Shown: in pieces, positions 18,639 to 25,815 of the stretch | How the letters are laid out: each line of letters opens with the position of its first letter | Numbering within the stretch: the stretch's first letter is position 1 | DNA from: Paenibacillus sp. Soil787 | GTDB taxonomy: Bacteria; Bacillota; Bacilli; Paenibacillales; NBRC-103111 | Reading direction: 5' to 3' | DNA length: 64,000 nucleotides | NCBI RefSeq assembly: GCF_001429545.1 | Contig: NZ_LMSP01000001.1 | Coordinates: 1,015,754 to 1,079,753 of the forward strand | The notes under the pieces: generated by a model | What the model saw: only the letters and a program-made list of their open reading frames with translations | Databases searched by the model: none | Told to the model about the DNA's origin: nothing | Program-made: the position numbers and the translations under genes

Positions 18639-20105
18639 CTACTCGTCGATATCTTTTTTCTGCTTCGCTTGATTCTTATTGAATCTTTGCTTATTCGGCG
18701 TGCGTGTAAAGGTAGAACGAGCGGCGAGAATTGGAAAAGGAAGTCGAATTACCGTATCTATCATGTCCCTCCACCTTGGAGGATAGATCGGATGCATATA
18801 CGGATGTCCAAGGCTCGTTTGACGTAACAGATGCATAAGTAATAAACAAATCGTGAACACAATGCCGATCCCACCCCAAATGCCCGCAGCAATAATCATC
18901 GGAAAACGAACGAATCGAATGCTAATACCCATTAAGTATATGGGTGTGGTAAACGAAGACAGAGCTGCTAAGGCGACAATCATAATTAAGATGTTGCTCG
19001 TAAATCCGGCTTGAACCGCCGCTTGTCCGATAACAATACCACCCACAATGCCCATCGTTTGTCCAACCTTAGTCGGAAGTCTAGCCCCTGCTTCCCGTAG
19101 AAGCTCAATTGTTACCTCCAGAAATAACGATTCAAACAAAGGAGGAAACGGTACTTTGGATCGCGACTGGGCTAGAGGAACGAGCAGACTAGGAGGAATC
19201 ATCTCATAATGAAACGTTAAAGCAGCCACATAAGCTGGGGTTAGCAAGATGGAAATGAAGATAGCCAAGAACCTCAATCCTCTTATGAACATGGCAATAT
19301 TCCAATGCAGGTAATGATCTTCCGGTGATTTGAAAAAATCAAGGAATGTACTCGGTCCTACAATTGCAAAATTGCTGCCATTGACAAGCAGAACGACTTT
19401 GCCCTCCAATAAGCTAAAGCTGACACGATCGGGTCGTTCGGTTAAGATCATTTGAGGAAAAATGGACATCGAATTATCTTCAATAAGCTGCACCAGCAGA
19501 GTGCTCGCGATGACACCGTCTATTTCTAGTTCCGATATACGTTGACGCAGCGTATTAACGGTCTGTTCTTCTGCGACATCTTTCAAGTAAAGCAATTGCA
19601 CCTGAGTTCTCGTTATTTCACCAATTTCAAATGATTCATTACATAGATCCTCATGCGCAATATAGCTGCGAACGATACCCAGATTCGTTTCCAATGATTC
19701 GGTGAATCCGATCTGAGGACCGATCACATTCGTTTCGATTTCGGCTATAGATGGAGATCGTTTTGGTTGCTTAGAGGTATTGGCCAGTATGGCGTCTGTT
19801 TGTCCAACTTTATAAACCACTGTCCAACCGCGCAGCAGCAGGATAATGACTTGCTCCATTTCACAAGTAAGGTCCGTCTGGCCAATAGGGATTAATTGAG
19901 CAAGTCCCTCCATCGAGAATGGTTCTAGCCGAGTTTGCTGTAGGGAGCTGAGCAGTTGATTGTTAACGAGATTAGCGTCAACTAAATTACAGAAATAAAT
20001 GAGATTAAGGTCATCATTAGCATGTTTGACGATAAGATCCGAGCAATTATGGAGCAGACTTTTCAATGTTTCTTCGAAAAGATCAACGGAACCCGGTAAA
20101 TCCAT
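18639..20105 (-). CDS. Germinant receptor subunit, GerA family
   Basis: About 488 residues: a cytoplasmic N-terminal region, then membrane segments starting near residue 280 (FLAIFISILLTPAYVAALTF) with the conserved PLAQSRSKVPFPPLFESLFLE and PTKVGQTMGIVGGIVIGQAA. The tail is rich in lysine and asparagine. First gene of the receptor operon. The frame is open from GTG 20114, but AAAGGTGA lies correctly upstream of ATG 20105, which I prefer. GerA-type proteins form part of the ion-channel assembly that triggers germination. Confidence 0.9.
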   Translation of the reverse strand: MDLPGSVDLFEETLKSLLHNCSDLIVKHANDDLNLIYFCNLVDANLVNNQLLSSLQQTRLEPFSMEGLAQLIPIGQTDLTCEMEQVIILLLRGWTVVYKVGQTDAILANTSKQPKRSPSIAEIETNVIGPQIGFTESLETNLGIVRSYIAHEDLCNESFEIGEITRTQVQLLYLKDVAEEQTVNTLRQRISELEIDGVIASTLLVQLIEDNSMSIFPQMILTERPDRVSFSLLEGKVVLLVNGSNFAIVGPSTFLDFFKSPEDHYLHWNIAMFIRGLRFLAIFISILLTPAYVAALTFHYEMIPPSLLVPLAQSRSKVPFPPLFESLFLEVTIELLREAGARLPTKVGQTMGIVGGIVIGQAAVQAGFTSNILIMIVALAALSSFTTPIYLMGISIRFVRFPMIIAAGIWGGIGIVFTICLLLMHLLRQTSLGHPYMHPIYPPRWRDMIDTVIRLPFPILAARSTFTRTPNKQRFNKNQAKQKKDIDE

Positions 20106-20163
20106 ACATATCACCTTTAACCATAGTATCCATTTTTTTCTCCAAGTTATGCATTGGAAAGCT

Positions 20164-20196
20164 AATGGCTTCGCCTTTTAAAAAGGCGAAGCCATT
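20164..20196 (-). terminator. Strong hairpin after the cysteine-rich gene pair
   Basis: AATGGCTTCGCCTTTT/AAAAGGCGAAGCCATT is a perfect 16 bp inverted repeat around a single base, 18 bp past the stop codon of the downstream cysteine-rich gene. Confidence 0.75.
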
Positions 20197-20214
20197 TACA
20201 TAAACTTTCTCTTT

Positions 20215-20772
20215 TCAAACTTTTATCTGGCGGTAAGTTTCAAGAGCTTTGTGAAATCGGTAAAACTCGCTCGATAGTGCGCCTAAGTCACTTTTAATAA
20301 GAGCCCTTTTTTCTGGTTTATTTTCCCAGTCAAACAAAAGATCCAAATTATGATCGATTCTTTCTCTTAAATCAATAATGTAACCTTGTTCAGGATTATT
20401 TCGAGAACATATTTTTAAATCCTCTGCAAGTTCGTAGCTAAGAAAACGAAGGTCTTGTTTTCTTAACGTTTTTTGAAATTCAAAATAATCTGGTGTATAG
20501 TCTTCCCGATAATCCCGCCCAGGCACTTGTTTCCAAAATGAATGCCATTCTTCAAGAAGATCTACTTCATAAAGAAAGTACCTGAGAAATCCACATAACC
20601 ATGCCGTACAACTTGTATTGCGCATTCTACAACCACTTTTGAATGATAAGTTTCTGCAGCCTTTACAGCATGATCCTCCATTAGCTATACAAATGTTACA
20701 TAGTTGGTCTGAGCCAACATCTCTTAAGTAATCAAGCCCCTGCTCAATAACCATCTGTCTAGAAGTAGTCAT
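20215..20772 (-). CDS. Unrecognised cysteine-rich protein (paralogue of the next gene)
   Basis: 185 residues that I cannot assign to a named family with certainty. The N-terminal third carries eight cysteines spaced C-x2-C-x6-CC-x2-C-x8-C-x6-C-x4-C (NICIANGGSCCKGC, then NTSCTAWLCGFL). The rest is charged and helical (DLRERIDHNLDLLFDW). The cysteine array suggests a zinc or iron-sulfur site; the CxxC...CC arrangement recalls YkgJ-type metal-chelating proteins but the spacing differs. It lies 18 bp after a clearly homologous gene, so this is a tandem duplication. No signal peptide, so the site is cytoplasmic. Confidence 0.7.
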   Translation of the reverse strand: MTTSRQMVIEQGLDYLRDVGSDQLCNICIANGGSCCKGCRNLSFKSGCRMRNTSCTAWLCGFLRYFLYEVDLLEEWHSFWKQVPGRDYREDYTPDYFEFQKTLRKQDLRFLSYELAEDLKICSRNNPEQGYIIDLRERIDHNLDLLFDWENKPEKRALIKSDLGALSSEFYRFHKALETYRQIKV

Positions 20773-20790
20773 TAGATTGAATCCCTCCTC

Positions 20791-21387
20791 TTACACTTGA
20801 GCCGTTTTCTCTCCCCATTTGTGTAATTCAATGTTTTTTATGGCTTGATGAAACTCATGAAAGTCTTTGATTAAATAATTGAGCCTCTTTATTAAGTGAG
20901 CAGCAATATCCGAATGATCAGCAAATTCAATCTCATCAATAAGATCATCTAAATCCCTAGCCAATACAATGAAATCGAGATTATTCTTATCTCTGCCGAG
21001 CTTCATTTTAAGATCATTCGCAAGCGCTTCGCCCAGTTCTCTCATCATAGGAACTTCAAGATGCGTTGTCATTTTCACTAGTGGAGGGGTAGAATCCTTT
21101 CGAAATTCAATACCAGGAACTTCATCCCAAAATGTATCCCAATCTTTAATCAATCCTGCCTTGTAAAATAATAATTTTAAGTATCCGCATAACCAAGACG
21201 TGCAGCTTGTATTTCTATTCTGACAGCCCACACCGTCTACTAAGTGACTACAACTGCGGCAACAAGAACCGCCATTTTGAATGCACACTTTACAAATATG
21301 GTCTGCCCCTACTCCATTTAAATGCTGCATGCCATATTCGATTAGATACCTTCTTGTAGCTATATACAATTCGTCACCAACGAGCAT
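20791..21387 (-). CDS. Unrecognised cysteine-rich protein (tandem paralogue)
   Basis: 198 residues with the same eight-cysteine pattern as its neighbour (VCIQNGGSCCRSC, then NTSCTSWLCGYL) and the same order of a metal-site domain followed by a charged helical domain (DLDDLIDEIEFADH). The conserved GG-S-CC and NTSCT-WLCG-L blocks show common descent, while the C-terminal halves have diverged, which may mean different partners. Its upstream region has ATATTCAAA and a perfect TCAAATA-N6-TATTTGA palindrome, resembling sequences in front of the divergent arsR and the sulP gene. Possibly a metal or redox sensor or carrier; function not inferred further. Confidence 0.7.
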   Translation of the reverse strand: MLVGDELYIATRRYLIEYGMQHLNGVGADHICKVCIQNGGSCCRSCSHLVDGVGCQNRNTSCTSWLCGYLKLLFYKAGLIKDWDTFWDEVPGIEFRKDSTPPLVKMTTHLEVPMMRELGEALANDLKMKLGRDKNNLDFIVLARDLDDLIDEIEFADHSDIAAHLIKRLNYLIKDFHEFHQAIKNIELHKWGEKTAQV

Positions 21388-21414
21388 TCAGACCCAACCC
21401 TTATCCTCATAGTT

Positions 21415-21446
21415 TCAAATAACAATATATTTGATTTTTTGAATAT
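21415..21446 (-). promoter_or_regulatory. Palindrome and ATATTCAAA motif before the cysteine-rich pair
   Basis: TCAAATA-ACAATA-TATTTGA at 21415-21434 is a perfect inverted repeat. TTTGAATAT at 21438-21446 is the complement of the ATATTCAAA core found in the arsR and sulP operators. Probable ArsR site for the minus-strand genes. Confidence 0.5.
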
Positions 21447-21526
21447 TTATAACTTATACTATAACTGAAAAGTATTTAAAAACGCAAAGGCTTTTGAAAC
21501 TTGCTTCCATGCTTTCCAACTTGTGA

Positions 21527-21560
21527 TATGATATTCTATATATTCAAATGTTCGAATATT
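21527..21560 (+). promoter_or_regulatory. arsR -10 element and operator
   Basis: TATGAT (21527-21532) followed by TATATTCAAAT and the inverted repeat TATTC-N8-GAATA (21541-21558). The 34 bp from the -10 match the sulP promoter (22001-22034) at 28 positions. Confidence 0.65.
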
Positions 21561-21580
21561 AATATGTAGGGGAGAACGCT

Positions 21581-21907
21581 ATGTATCAAGAAATACAGCA
21601 TTTTAAAGCCGATTTTTTCAAGGCGTTAGCACACCCATTGCGCATAAGAATCCTTGAAGTTTTAGTCGAAGGCGACAAAAACGTTAATGAGATACAAACG
21701 ATATTGGGCAGTGAAGGTTCTGCCGTTTCACAACAGTTAGCCGTATTAAGAAATAAAAACGTCGTCCGTGGGATTAAAGACGGAACCTCTGTGGTATACT
21801 CTCTAACAGACCCATTAATTAAAGACCTGCTTACGGTTACCAAGCAGATTTTTGACAATCATCTTGTGAATGCTATTTCAATGTTAGAAAATATAAAAAA
21901 TCAGTAA
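21581..21907 (+). CDS. ArsR/SmtB-family repressor without cysteines
   Basis: 108 residues, a winged helix typical of ArsR proteins (FFKALAHPLRIRILEVLVEG, then VSQQLAVLRNKNVVRGIKDG). There is no cysteine anywhere in the protein, so the classical thiol metal site and the persulfide-sensing dithiol of this family are both absent. The effector must be something else, or sensed through His/Asp/Glu ligands. GGGGAG precedes the ATG. Its promoter overlaps a palindrome that is repeated before sulP 440 bp downstream, so it probably represses itself and sulP, and perhaps the divergent cysteine-rich genes. Confidence 0.87.
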   Translation: MYQEIQHFKADFFKALAHPLRIRILEVLVEGDKNVNEIQTILGSEGSAVSQQLAVLRNKNVVRGIKDGTSVVYSLTDPLIKDLLTVTKQIFDNHLVNAISMLENIKNQ

Positions 21908-21977
21908 TTCACAAAAAGGAGTGAATCGGGTTGTTATTCTCGATTTGCTTCTTTTTGTTTAACTAGAAAATATCAAA

Positions 21978-22034
21978 TTGACACCAAATTATTTTAGATA
22001 TATGATTTTATATATATTCAAATAATCAGATATT
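21978..22034 (+). promoter_or_regulatory. sulP promoter with ArsR-type operator
   Basis: TTGACA (21978-21983), exactly 17 bp, TATGAT (22001-22006), then TATATTCAAAT leading into AATCAGATATT up to 22034. The operator-like sequence overlaps the expected transcription start, a repressor position. Confidence 0.7.
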
Positions 22035-22053
22035 TAGGTCGGTGAGATTCAAT

Positions 22054-23775
22054 ATGAAATTCTCTTTTAGCGGCAGATTCCAAGGCTATAATGGAAAAAA
22101 ATTTCAAAAAGACTTAATTTCAGGTTTGATCGTTGGTATTGTCGCCATTCCATTAGGAATGGCGTTTGCAATTGCTTCAGGCGTAAAGCCTGAATACGGG
22201 TTGTATACTACGTTTGTAGCTGGAATACTAATCTCATTATTTGGTGGTTCAAAATTTCAAATTGGCGGTCCAACCGGAGCATTTATACCCATTCTGTTTG
22301 CAATTGTGATGCAGTATGGGTACGAAAACTTGCTTATCGCAGGTTTTATGGCAGGAGTCATTCTGCTATTCATGGGAATTTTTAAATTAGGTGGTGTAAT
22401 TAAATTTATTCCACGTCCTGTCACAATAGGATTTACCACAGGAATTGCCGTTACCATCTTCACAGGACAAATTGCCAATTTCCTTGGATTGCATAATCTT
22501 GAGAAACATCAAGAGTTTCTTGCCAATATGAAGGAATTAGGCATTCACATGTCAACAATCAATAGGTACAGTGTCTTAACTGCTGTGATTTGTCTGGTGC
22601 TTATCATTCTGACACCAAAGCTGTTACCTCGAATTCCTGGCTCATTAGTGGGAATATTAATTTCTACGGTTGCAGCATCCCTATTCTATCCTGACAAAGT
22701 TGCAACCATCGGTTCTACCTATGGTTCAATTCCAAATAACCTGCCTGGCCTACACTTTCCTGCACTCTCTATTGAACACATTCAATCTTTAATAAAACCC
22801 GCTTTTGTAATAGCCATGTTAGGTGGCATTGAATCCTTACTTTCAGCCGTAGTTGCTGACGGAATGTCAGGAAGCAGACATAACAGCAATCGTGAATTGA
22901 TTGGTCAAGGTATCGCTAATATGATAACTCCGTTGCTCGGAGGTATTCCTGCAACAGGGGCTATTGCACGAACCGCAACAAATATTAAAAGCGGAGCAGA
23001 GTCTCCCTTCTCTGGGGTCATTCACGGTATTGTCGTCCTGTTGGTTTTGTTCTTATTTGCTCCATATGCTTCGAACATCCCGCTTGCGAGTATGGCCCCC
23101 ATTTTAATGGTTGTTGCTTGGAATATGAGTGAACGTAAAGAGTTCGCTCACGTTTTAAAAACCAAAACTGCGGAGTCATTCGTTTTGCTTATTACCTTTC
23201 TTCTTACTGTTTTTACAGATCTGACAACAGCCGTTGAAGTTGGATTAGTCTTGTCAGGTATCATTTTCGTGAAACATATGAGCGGCCTTCTAGTTACTGC
23301 AAAGGTCTTGCCCGACCCTTCTAATAAAAATGAAAAAGTAGCAGCACATATGGTTAATGAGCAGCATAATTGCCCTCAAATCAGTATCTACACCGTCGAA
23401 GGAGCTTTGTTCTTTGGGGTTGCCAATATGTTTGAGAAATCCATTATGGACGAAATCCATTACAAACCCAAAGTGTTAATATTGAAAATGGGCAATGTTC
23501 CCTATCTGGACACAACAGGGGAATCCAATTTATCAAGTATCGTCAAGCACTTTAACAAGCACGGTGGCAGCGTAATCATTTCCGAACTACAAAACCAACC
23601 ACACCAAATGCTTCAAAAAACAGGATTAGACGAATACATTGGGCAGGAACACTTTTTCGAAAAAACAGGTGACGCGGTTAGCTTTGCATTAACCAAGCTT
23701 AACCAATCTCAATGTCTTGGGTGTAAGCATTTTGCGTTCCGTGAATGCCGTCAACTATCAAACCCGAGAGTTTAG
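22054..23775 (+). CDS. SulP-family anion transporter with STAS domain
   Basis: About 573 residues. The N-terminal part has 10-12 membrane helices with the SulP signatures DLISGLIVGIVAIPLGMAFA and GPTGAFIPI, followed by a cytoplasmic STAS domain (VEGALFFGVANMFEKS, VPYLDTTGESNLSSI). It transports sulfate, bicarbonate or a related anion; the substrate is not determinable from sequence. The tail ends with an unusual CLGCKHFAFREC cysteine motif. ATG 22054 follows GGTGAG (22041-22046); an in-frame GTG at 22042 overlaps that site. It shares an operator with arsR. A perfect terminator follows. Confidence 0.9.
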   Translation: MKFSFSGRFQGYNGKKFQKDLISGLIVGIVAIPLGMAFAIASGVKPEYGLYTTFVAGILISLFGGSKFQIGGPTGAFIPILFAIVMQYGYENLLIAGFMAGVILLFMGIFKLGGVIKFIPRPVTIGFTTGIAVTIFTGQIANFLGLHNLEKHQEFLANMKELGIHMSTINRYSVLTAVICLVLIILTPKLLPRIPGSLVGILISTVAASLFYPDKVATIGSTYGSIPNNLPGLHFPALSIEHIQSLIKPAFVIAMLGGIESLLSAVVADGMSGSRHNSNRELIGQGIANMITPLLGGIPATGAIARTATNIKSGAESPFSGVIHGIVVLLVLFLFAPYASNIPLASMAPILMVVAWNMSERKEFAHVLKTKTAESFVLLITFLLTVFTDLTTAVEVGLVLSGIIFVKHMSGLLVTAKVLPDPSNKNEKVAAHMVNEQHNCPQISIYTVEGALFFGVANMFEKSIMDEIHYKPKVLILKMGNVPYLDTTGESNLSSIVKHFNKHGGSVIISELQNQPHQMLQKTGLDEYIGQEHFFEKTGDAVSFALTKLNQSQCLGCKHFAFRECRQLSNPRV

Positions 23776-23868
23776 CTATAGCCTGATCTCTTCGAAGAAG
23801 GATTTCATACTCAAAGCACTCGTTCCTTGCCTGTTCATTCATCTAATTTCTTCCATCCCCAAAAAATA

Positions 23869-23900
23869 ATAGGTGTTCACTCAGTAGAGTGAACACCTAT
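23869..23900 (+). terminator. Terminator of sulP
   Basis: ATAGGTGTTCACTC/GAGTGAACACCTAT perfect 14 bp stem with a 4 bp loop (AGTA) and a T-rich tail. Confidence 0.85.
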
Positions 23901-23965
23901 TTGCTTCAAACTTTATTTATGACCATAAGTCACAATTTCCCTATCTATCTCCACGGCCTTGATTA

Positions 23966-24154
23966 TCAGAACTTTCTATTAACTCCACCTTTTTCAATTT
24001 CATAGCCTATTATTTTCTCTCTAACAATCGTAACTTTGCCCCCTCGGTTCATCAGGGTAGTTTTAACATCCCCTATTTTGCAATCCACACAGACCCAACT
24101 GTTTCCTTTCTTCCTAGACCCATTTGTCTTACCACATTGTTCGCAAGTGATCAT
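23966..24154 (-). CDS. Small C4 zinc-ribbon protein
   Basis: 62 residues. ITCEQCGKTNG and SWVCVDCKIGD supply two CxxC knuckles 15 residues apart, a zinc ribbon. The C-terminal half (NRGGKVTIVREKIIGYEIEK) is basic and probably beta-stranded. GAGGATGA precedes ATG 24154. No family name recognised; such ribbons often bind nucleic acid or a protein partner. It stands alone between sulP and the anaerobic island. Confidence 0.65.
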   Translation of the reverse strand: MITCEQCGKTNGSRKKGNSWVCVDCKIGDVKTTLMNRGGKVTIVREKIIGYEIEKGGVNRKF

Positions 24155-24209
24155 TCATCCTCAGCCCCAATCATTTACTTTTAATGTACTACTTTTCTAA
24201 CTAGTACTC

Positions 24210-24285
24210 TGTGAGATATGTCACTGACCAATTTTCCTTTTTAGTGATTAATCTCACTGACTCGTGCAATTTAAAAGAATACACT
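24210..24285 (+). promoter_or_regulatory. Double Fnr-box promoter
   Basis: TGTGA-GATATG-TCACT (24210-24225) and AGTGA-TTAATC-TCACT (24243-24258). The second box is centred 32 bp from TACACT (24280-24285), which places it at about -41.5 for the small gene at 24318. The two boxes are 33 bp apart, three helical turns. Confidence 0.75.
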
Positions 24286-24317
24286 TTGTGTAAAACTCTA
24301 CATAGGAGGTTCAAAAT

Positions 24318-24527
24318 ATGAAGTACTATACACAAACTTCAATTAGTACTAGTAAAATCGAAAGTTACATGCATTGGCCCGCGGAACAACTGAGCGAATC
24401 GCTGGAGTTAGAAATGGAGTACCTTCTTACCATGTTAAGAATGTTTTATCAAAGGACTCTGCGAATGACCCCAATGCCAAACAAAAAAGAAGCAAAGGAG
24501 TCTTGGAACCAATTCAACCAGCCTTAA
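24318..24527 (+). CDS. Small protein of unknown function under an Fnr-type promoter
   Basis: 69 residues with AGGAGG 9 bp before the ATG. The sequence is polar and helix-prone (ESLELEMEYLLTMLRMFYQR), with no transmembrane segment, no cysteine and no recognised domain. Its 3' end overlaps the convergent gene at 24514 by 14 bp. The strong ribosome binding site and Fnr-box promoter argue that it is a real anaerobically expressed gene. Confidence 0.6.
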   Translation: MKYYTQTSISTSKIESYMHWPAEQLSESLELEMEYLLTMLRMFYQRTLRMTPMPNKKEAKESWNQFNQP

Positions 24528-24840
24528 TCCGTATAATTTCCTGCGTCATTGCATGATGAACAGACGCGATGATCTCCTGAATATCTTGCTTCGTTGCATG
24601 ATCAACGTGTATGCCCATTATCACGGTTACCGTTTGCTTAAGCTCATGCGCTGCATATATGGCCATTTCCGTCGCTAACTGTTCTTCTCGATGTCCAGGT
24701 ACGGATAATGACTTACAATGGATCTTATCCCCATGGGCATATGCGATGACTACGGCCCCTATATGAGCTCGACCACCACGAATTAGAAACACCCAATCGT
24801 TTCCAATTAGAGAAGTATCAATATGAATATGGAAGAGCAT
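24514..24840 (-). CDS. LpdD-like small protein (prenylated-flavin chaperone domain)
   Basis: 108 residues starting FHIHIDTSLIGNDWVFLIRG, with GRAHIGAVVIAYAHG, SVPGHREEQLATEMAIYAAH and GIHVDHATKQDIQEII. From memory this pattern matches the LpdD-like small proteins that accompany UbiD-type (de)carboxylases and help with prenylated FMN, but no UbiD or UbiX gene is seen here. The start is the ATG that overlaps the stop of the upstream HTH gene (TAATG), so the two are translationally coupled. The pair is preceded by an Fnr-type promoter. Confidence 0.6.
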   Translation of the reverse strand: MLFHIHIDTSLIGNDWVFLIRGGRAHIGAVVIAYAHGDKIHCKSLSVPGHREEQLATEMAIYAAHELKQTVTVIMGIHVDHATKQDIQEIIASVHHAMTQEIIRIKAG

Positions 24841-25028
24841 TAGTTCTCTCTCCAATGCCAGAGCACCTCGATATCATGAATCACAAACCCCGAATGATCT
24901 GTTTCTACGATACCCTCCTTGCGAAGCTGATTAAGCAGACGGTTAACCGTCTCCCTGGTCGTACCGATCGCATTGGCCGTTGCGGTTATGCGAAGAGTGG
25001 TAGGGTTAAGAACTTCCACTTCTGCCAT
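24840..25028 (-). CDS. Stand-alone Crp/Fnr-type winged-helix DNA-binding domain
   Basis: Only 62 residues, consisting of one helix-turn-helix of the Crp/Fnr type (TATANAIGTTRETVNRLLNQ) and a wing (GFVIHDIEVLWHW). The recognition helix RETVNR resembles the RESVNR of the two full Fnr proteins in this window, and the R-E-x-x-x-R arrangement reads TGTGA sites in known family members. There is no cyclic-nucleotide-fold sensor domain, no dimerisation helix and no iron-sulfur cysteine. It has its own AAGGGGGA site before ATG, so it is expressed as such or is a well-kept remnant. It may compete with Fnr for boxes (inference). Confidence 0.7.
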   Translation of the reverse strand: MAEVEVLNPTTLRITATANAIGTTRETVNRLLNQLRKEGIVETDHSGFVIHDIEVLWHWREN

Positions 25029-25150
25029 CTATGAAATCCCCCTTTAGCCTTGCTTCCCGATTTTCACTCGAAGTGTTTCAGGCCCTTGCTTGTTGTGAAT
25101 TGATCTATGATTAACCATCCTCCTAAATACTCGTTCTCAATCACAGCTTA

Positions 25151-25193
25151 AGTATACGAGAATGTGGAGCTCCAGATTGTGATGGATATCACG
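25151..25193 (-). promoter_or_regulatory. Fnr-box promoter of the HTH-LpdD pair
   Basis: TGTGA-TGGATA-TCACG (25178-25193), centre 32 bp from TATACT (minus strand, 25151-25156). The 5' leader would be about 115 bp. The rest of the 25029-25337 gap holds an AGGAGG at 25118-25123 with no usable start codon after it. Confidence 0.75.
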
Positions 25194-25337
25194 TTTAATA
25201 AAAAATACAACAGAACAAAGAAGACAGCGATTCATCCCGCCACCTGTAGAGGATGGGGGAATTCTCGCTGAATTCCGTTAAAAATGTAAAAAAACAGAGT
25301 CAGCATTTTGTGCCAAGTCTGCGTGTTGAAACACACT

Positions 25338-25706
25338 CTATTCTTCTTTATTTACAAAAAAGTATGCCGGACCTTTCAAACGGTCTAAAATAATTGAACG
25401 CACTTCATTTGAAGGAACAACTTCCTCAAGTGTTCTTTGCATGCACGCAAGCCAAGCATCTGCCCGATCCCTAGTAATCGGAAAAGGCGCATGTCTGGCC
25501 CTCATCATTGGATTACCATGTTCGTCTGTATATAAAGAAGGCCCGCCAAAAAATTGAGTTAAAAACTGAAACTGCTTTTCAATCAATGGTTCCAAATCCT
25601 CTGGAAATATAGGTGCAAGCAAAGGATGTGCCAGAACTTTTGGATAAAACGCGTCCACAATATTTCGTATTGTCGTTTCTCCACCAATATAATCATACAG
25701 CTCCAT
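25338..25706 (-). CDS. Truncated haemoglobin, group II (TrHbO type)
   Basis: 122 residues. LYDYIGGETTIRNIVDAFY begins the fold, then FPEDLEPLIEKQFQFLTQFFGG and the MMRARHAPFPIT block containing the proximal histidine; a tryptophan follows in ADAWLACM, typical of group II (yjbI/glbO-like). It binds O2 or NO and may detoxify NO or peroxide in the cytoplasm. It stands alone behind an Fnr-type promoter. A second, group I-like globin lies at 51250, so the two are ancient paralogues and not a recent duplication. Confidence 0.88.
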   Translation of the reverse strand: MELYDYIGGETTIRNIVDAFYPKVLAHPLLAPIFPEDLEPLIEKQFQFLTQFFGGPSLYTDEHGNPMMRARHAPFPITRDRADAWLACMQRTLEEVVPSNEVRSIILDRLKGPAYFFVNKEE

Positions 25707-25754
25707 GACTGTAATCGCCGCCCTTTCAATTCAGTTAGTAATATTATTCGCCCT

Positions 25755-25797
25755 AGTTTACACGATACCTTTAACTAAAGATGTTATCCAAATCACA
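25755..25797 (-). promoter_or_regulatory. Fnr-box promoter of the group II globin
   Basis: TGTTA-TCCAAA-TCACA (25782-25797, one weak half) centred 32 bp from TAAACT (minus strand, 25755-25760). Confidence 0.6.
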
Positions 25798-25815
25798 CTT
25801 GCAAAATTTCACCCT

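Noticed and set aside
25053-25123. A 24-codon leader frame before the stand-alone HTH gene
   Set aside because: An ATG lies directly against AGGAGG with no spacing, so initiation is unlikely; the frame has no features.
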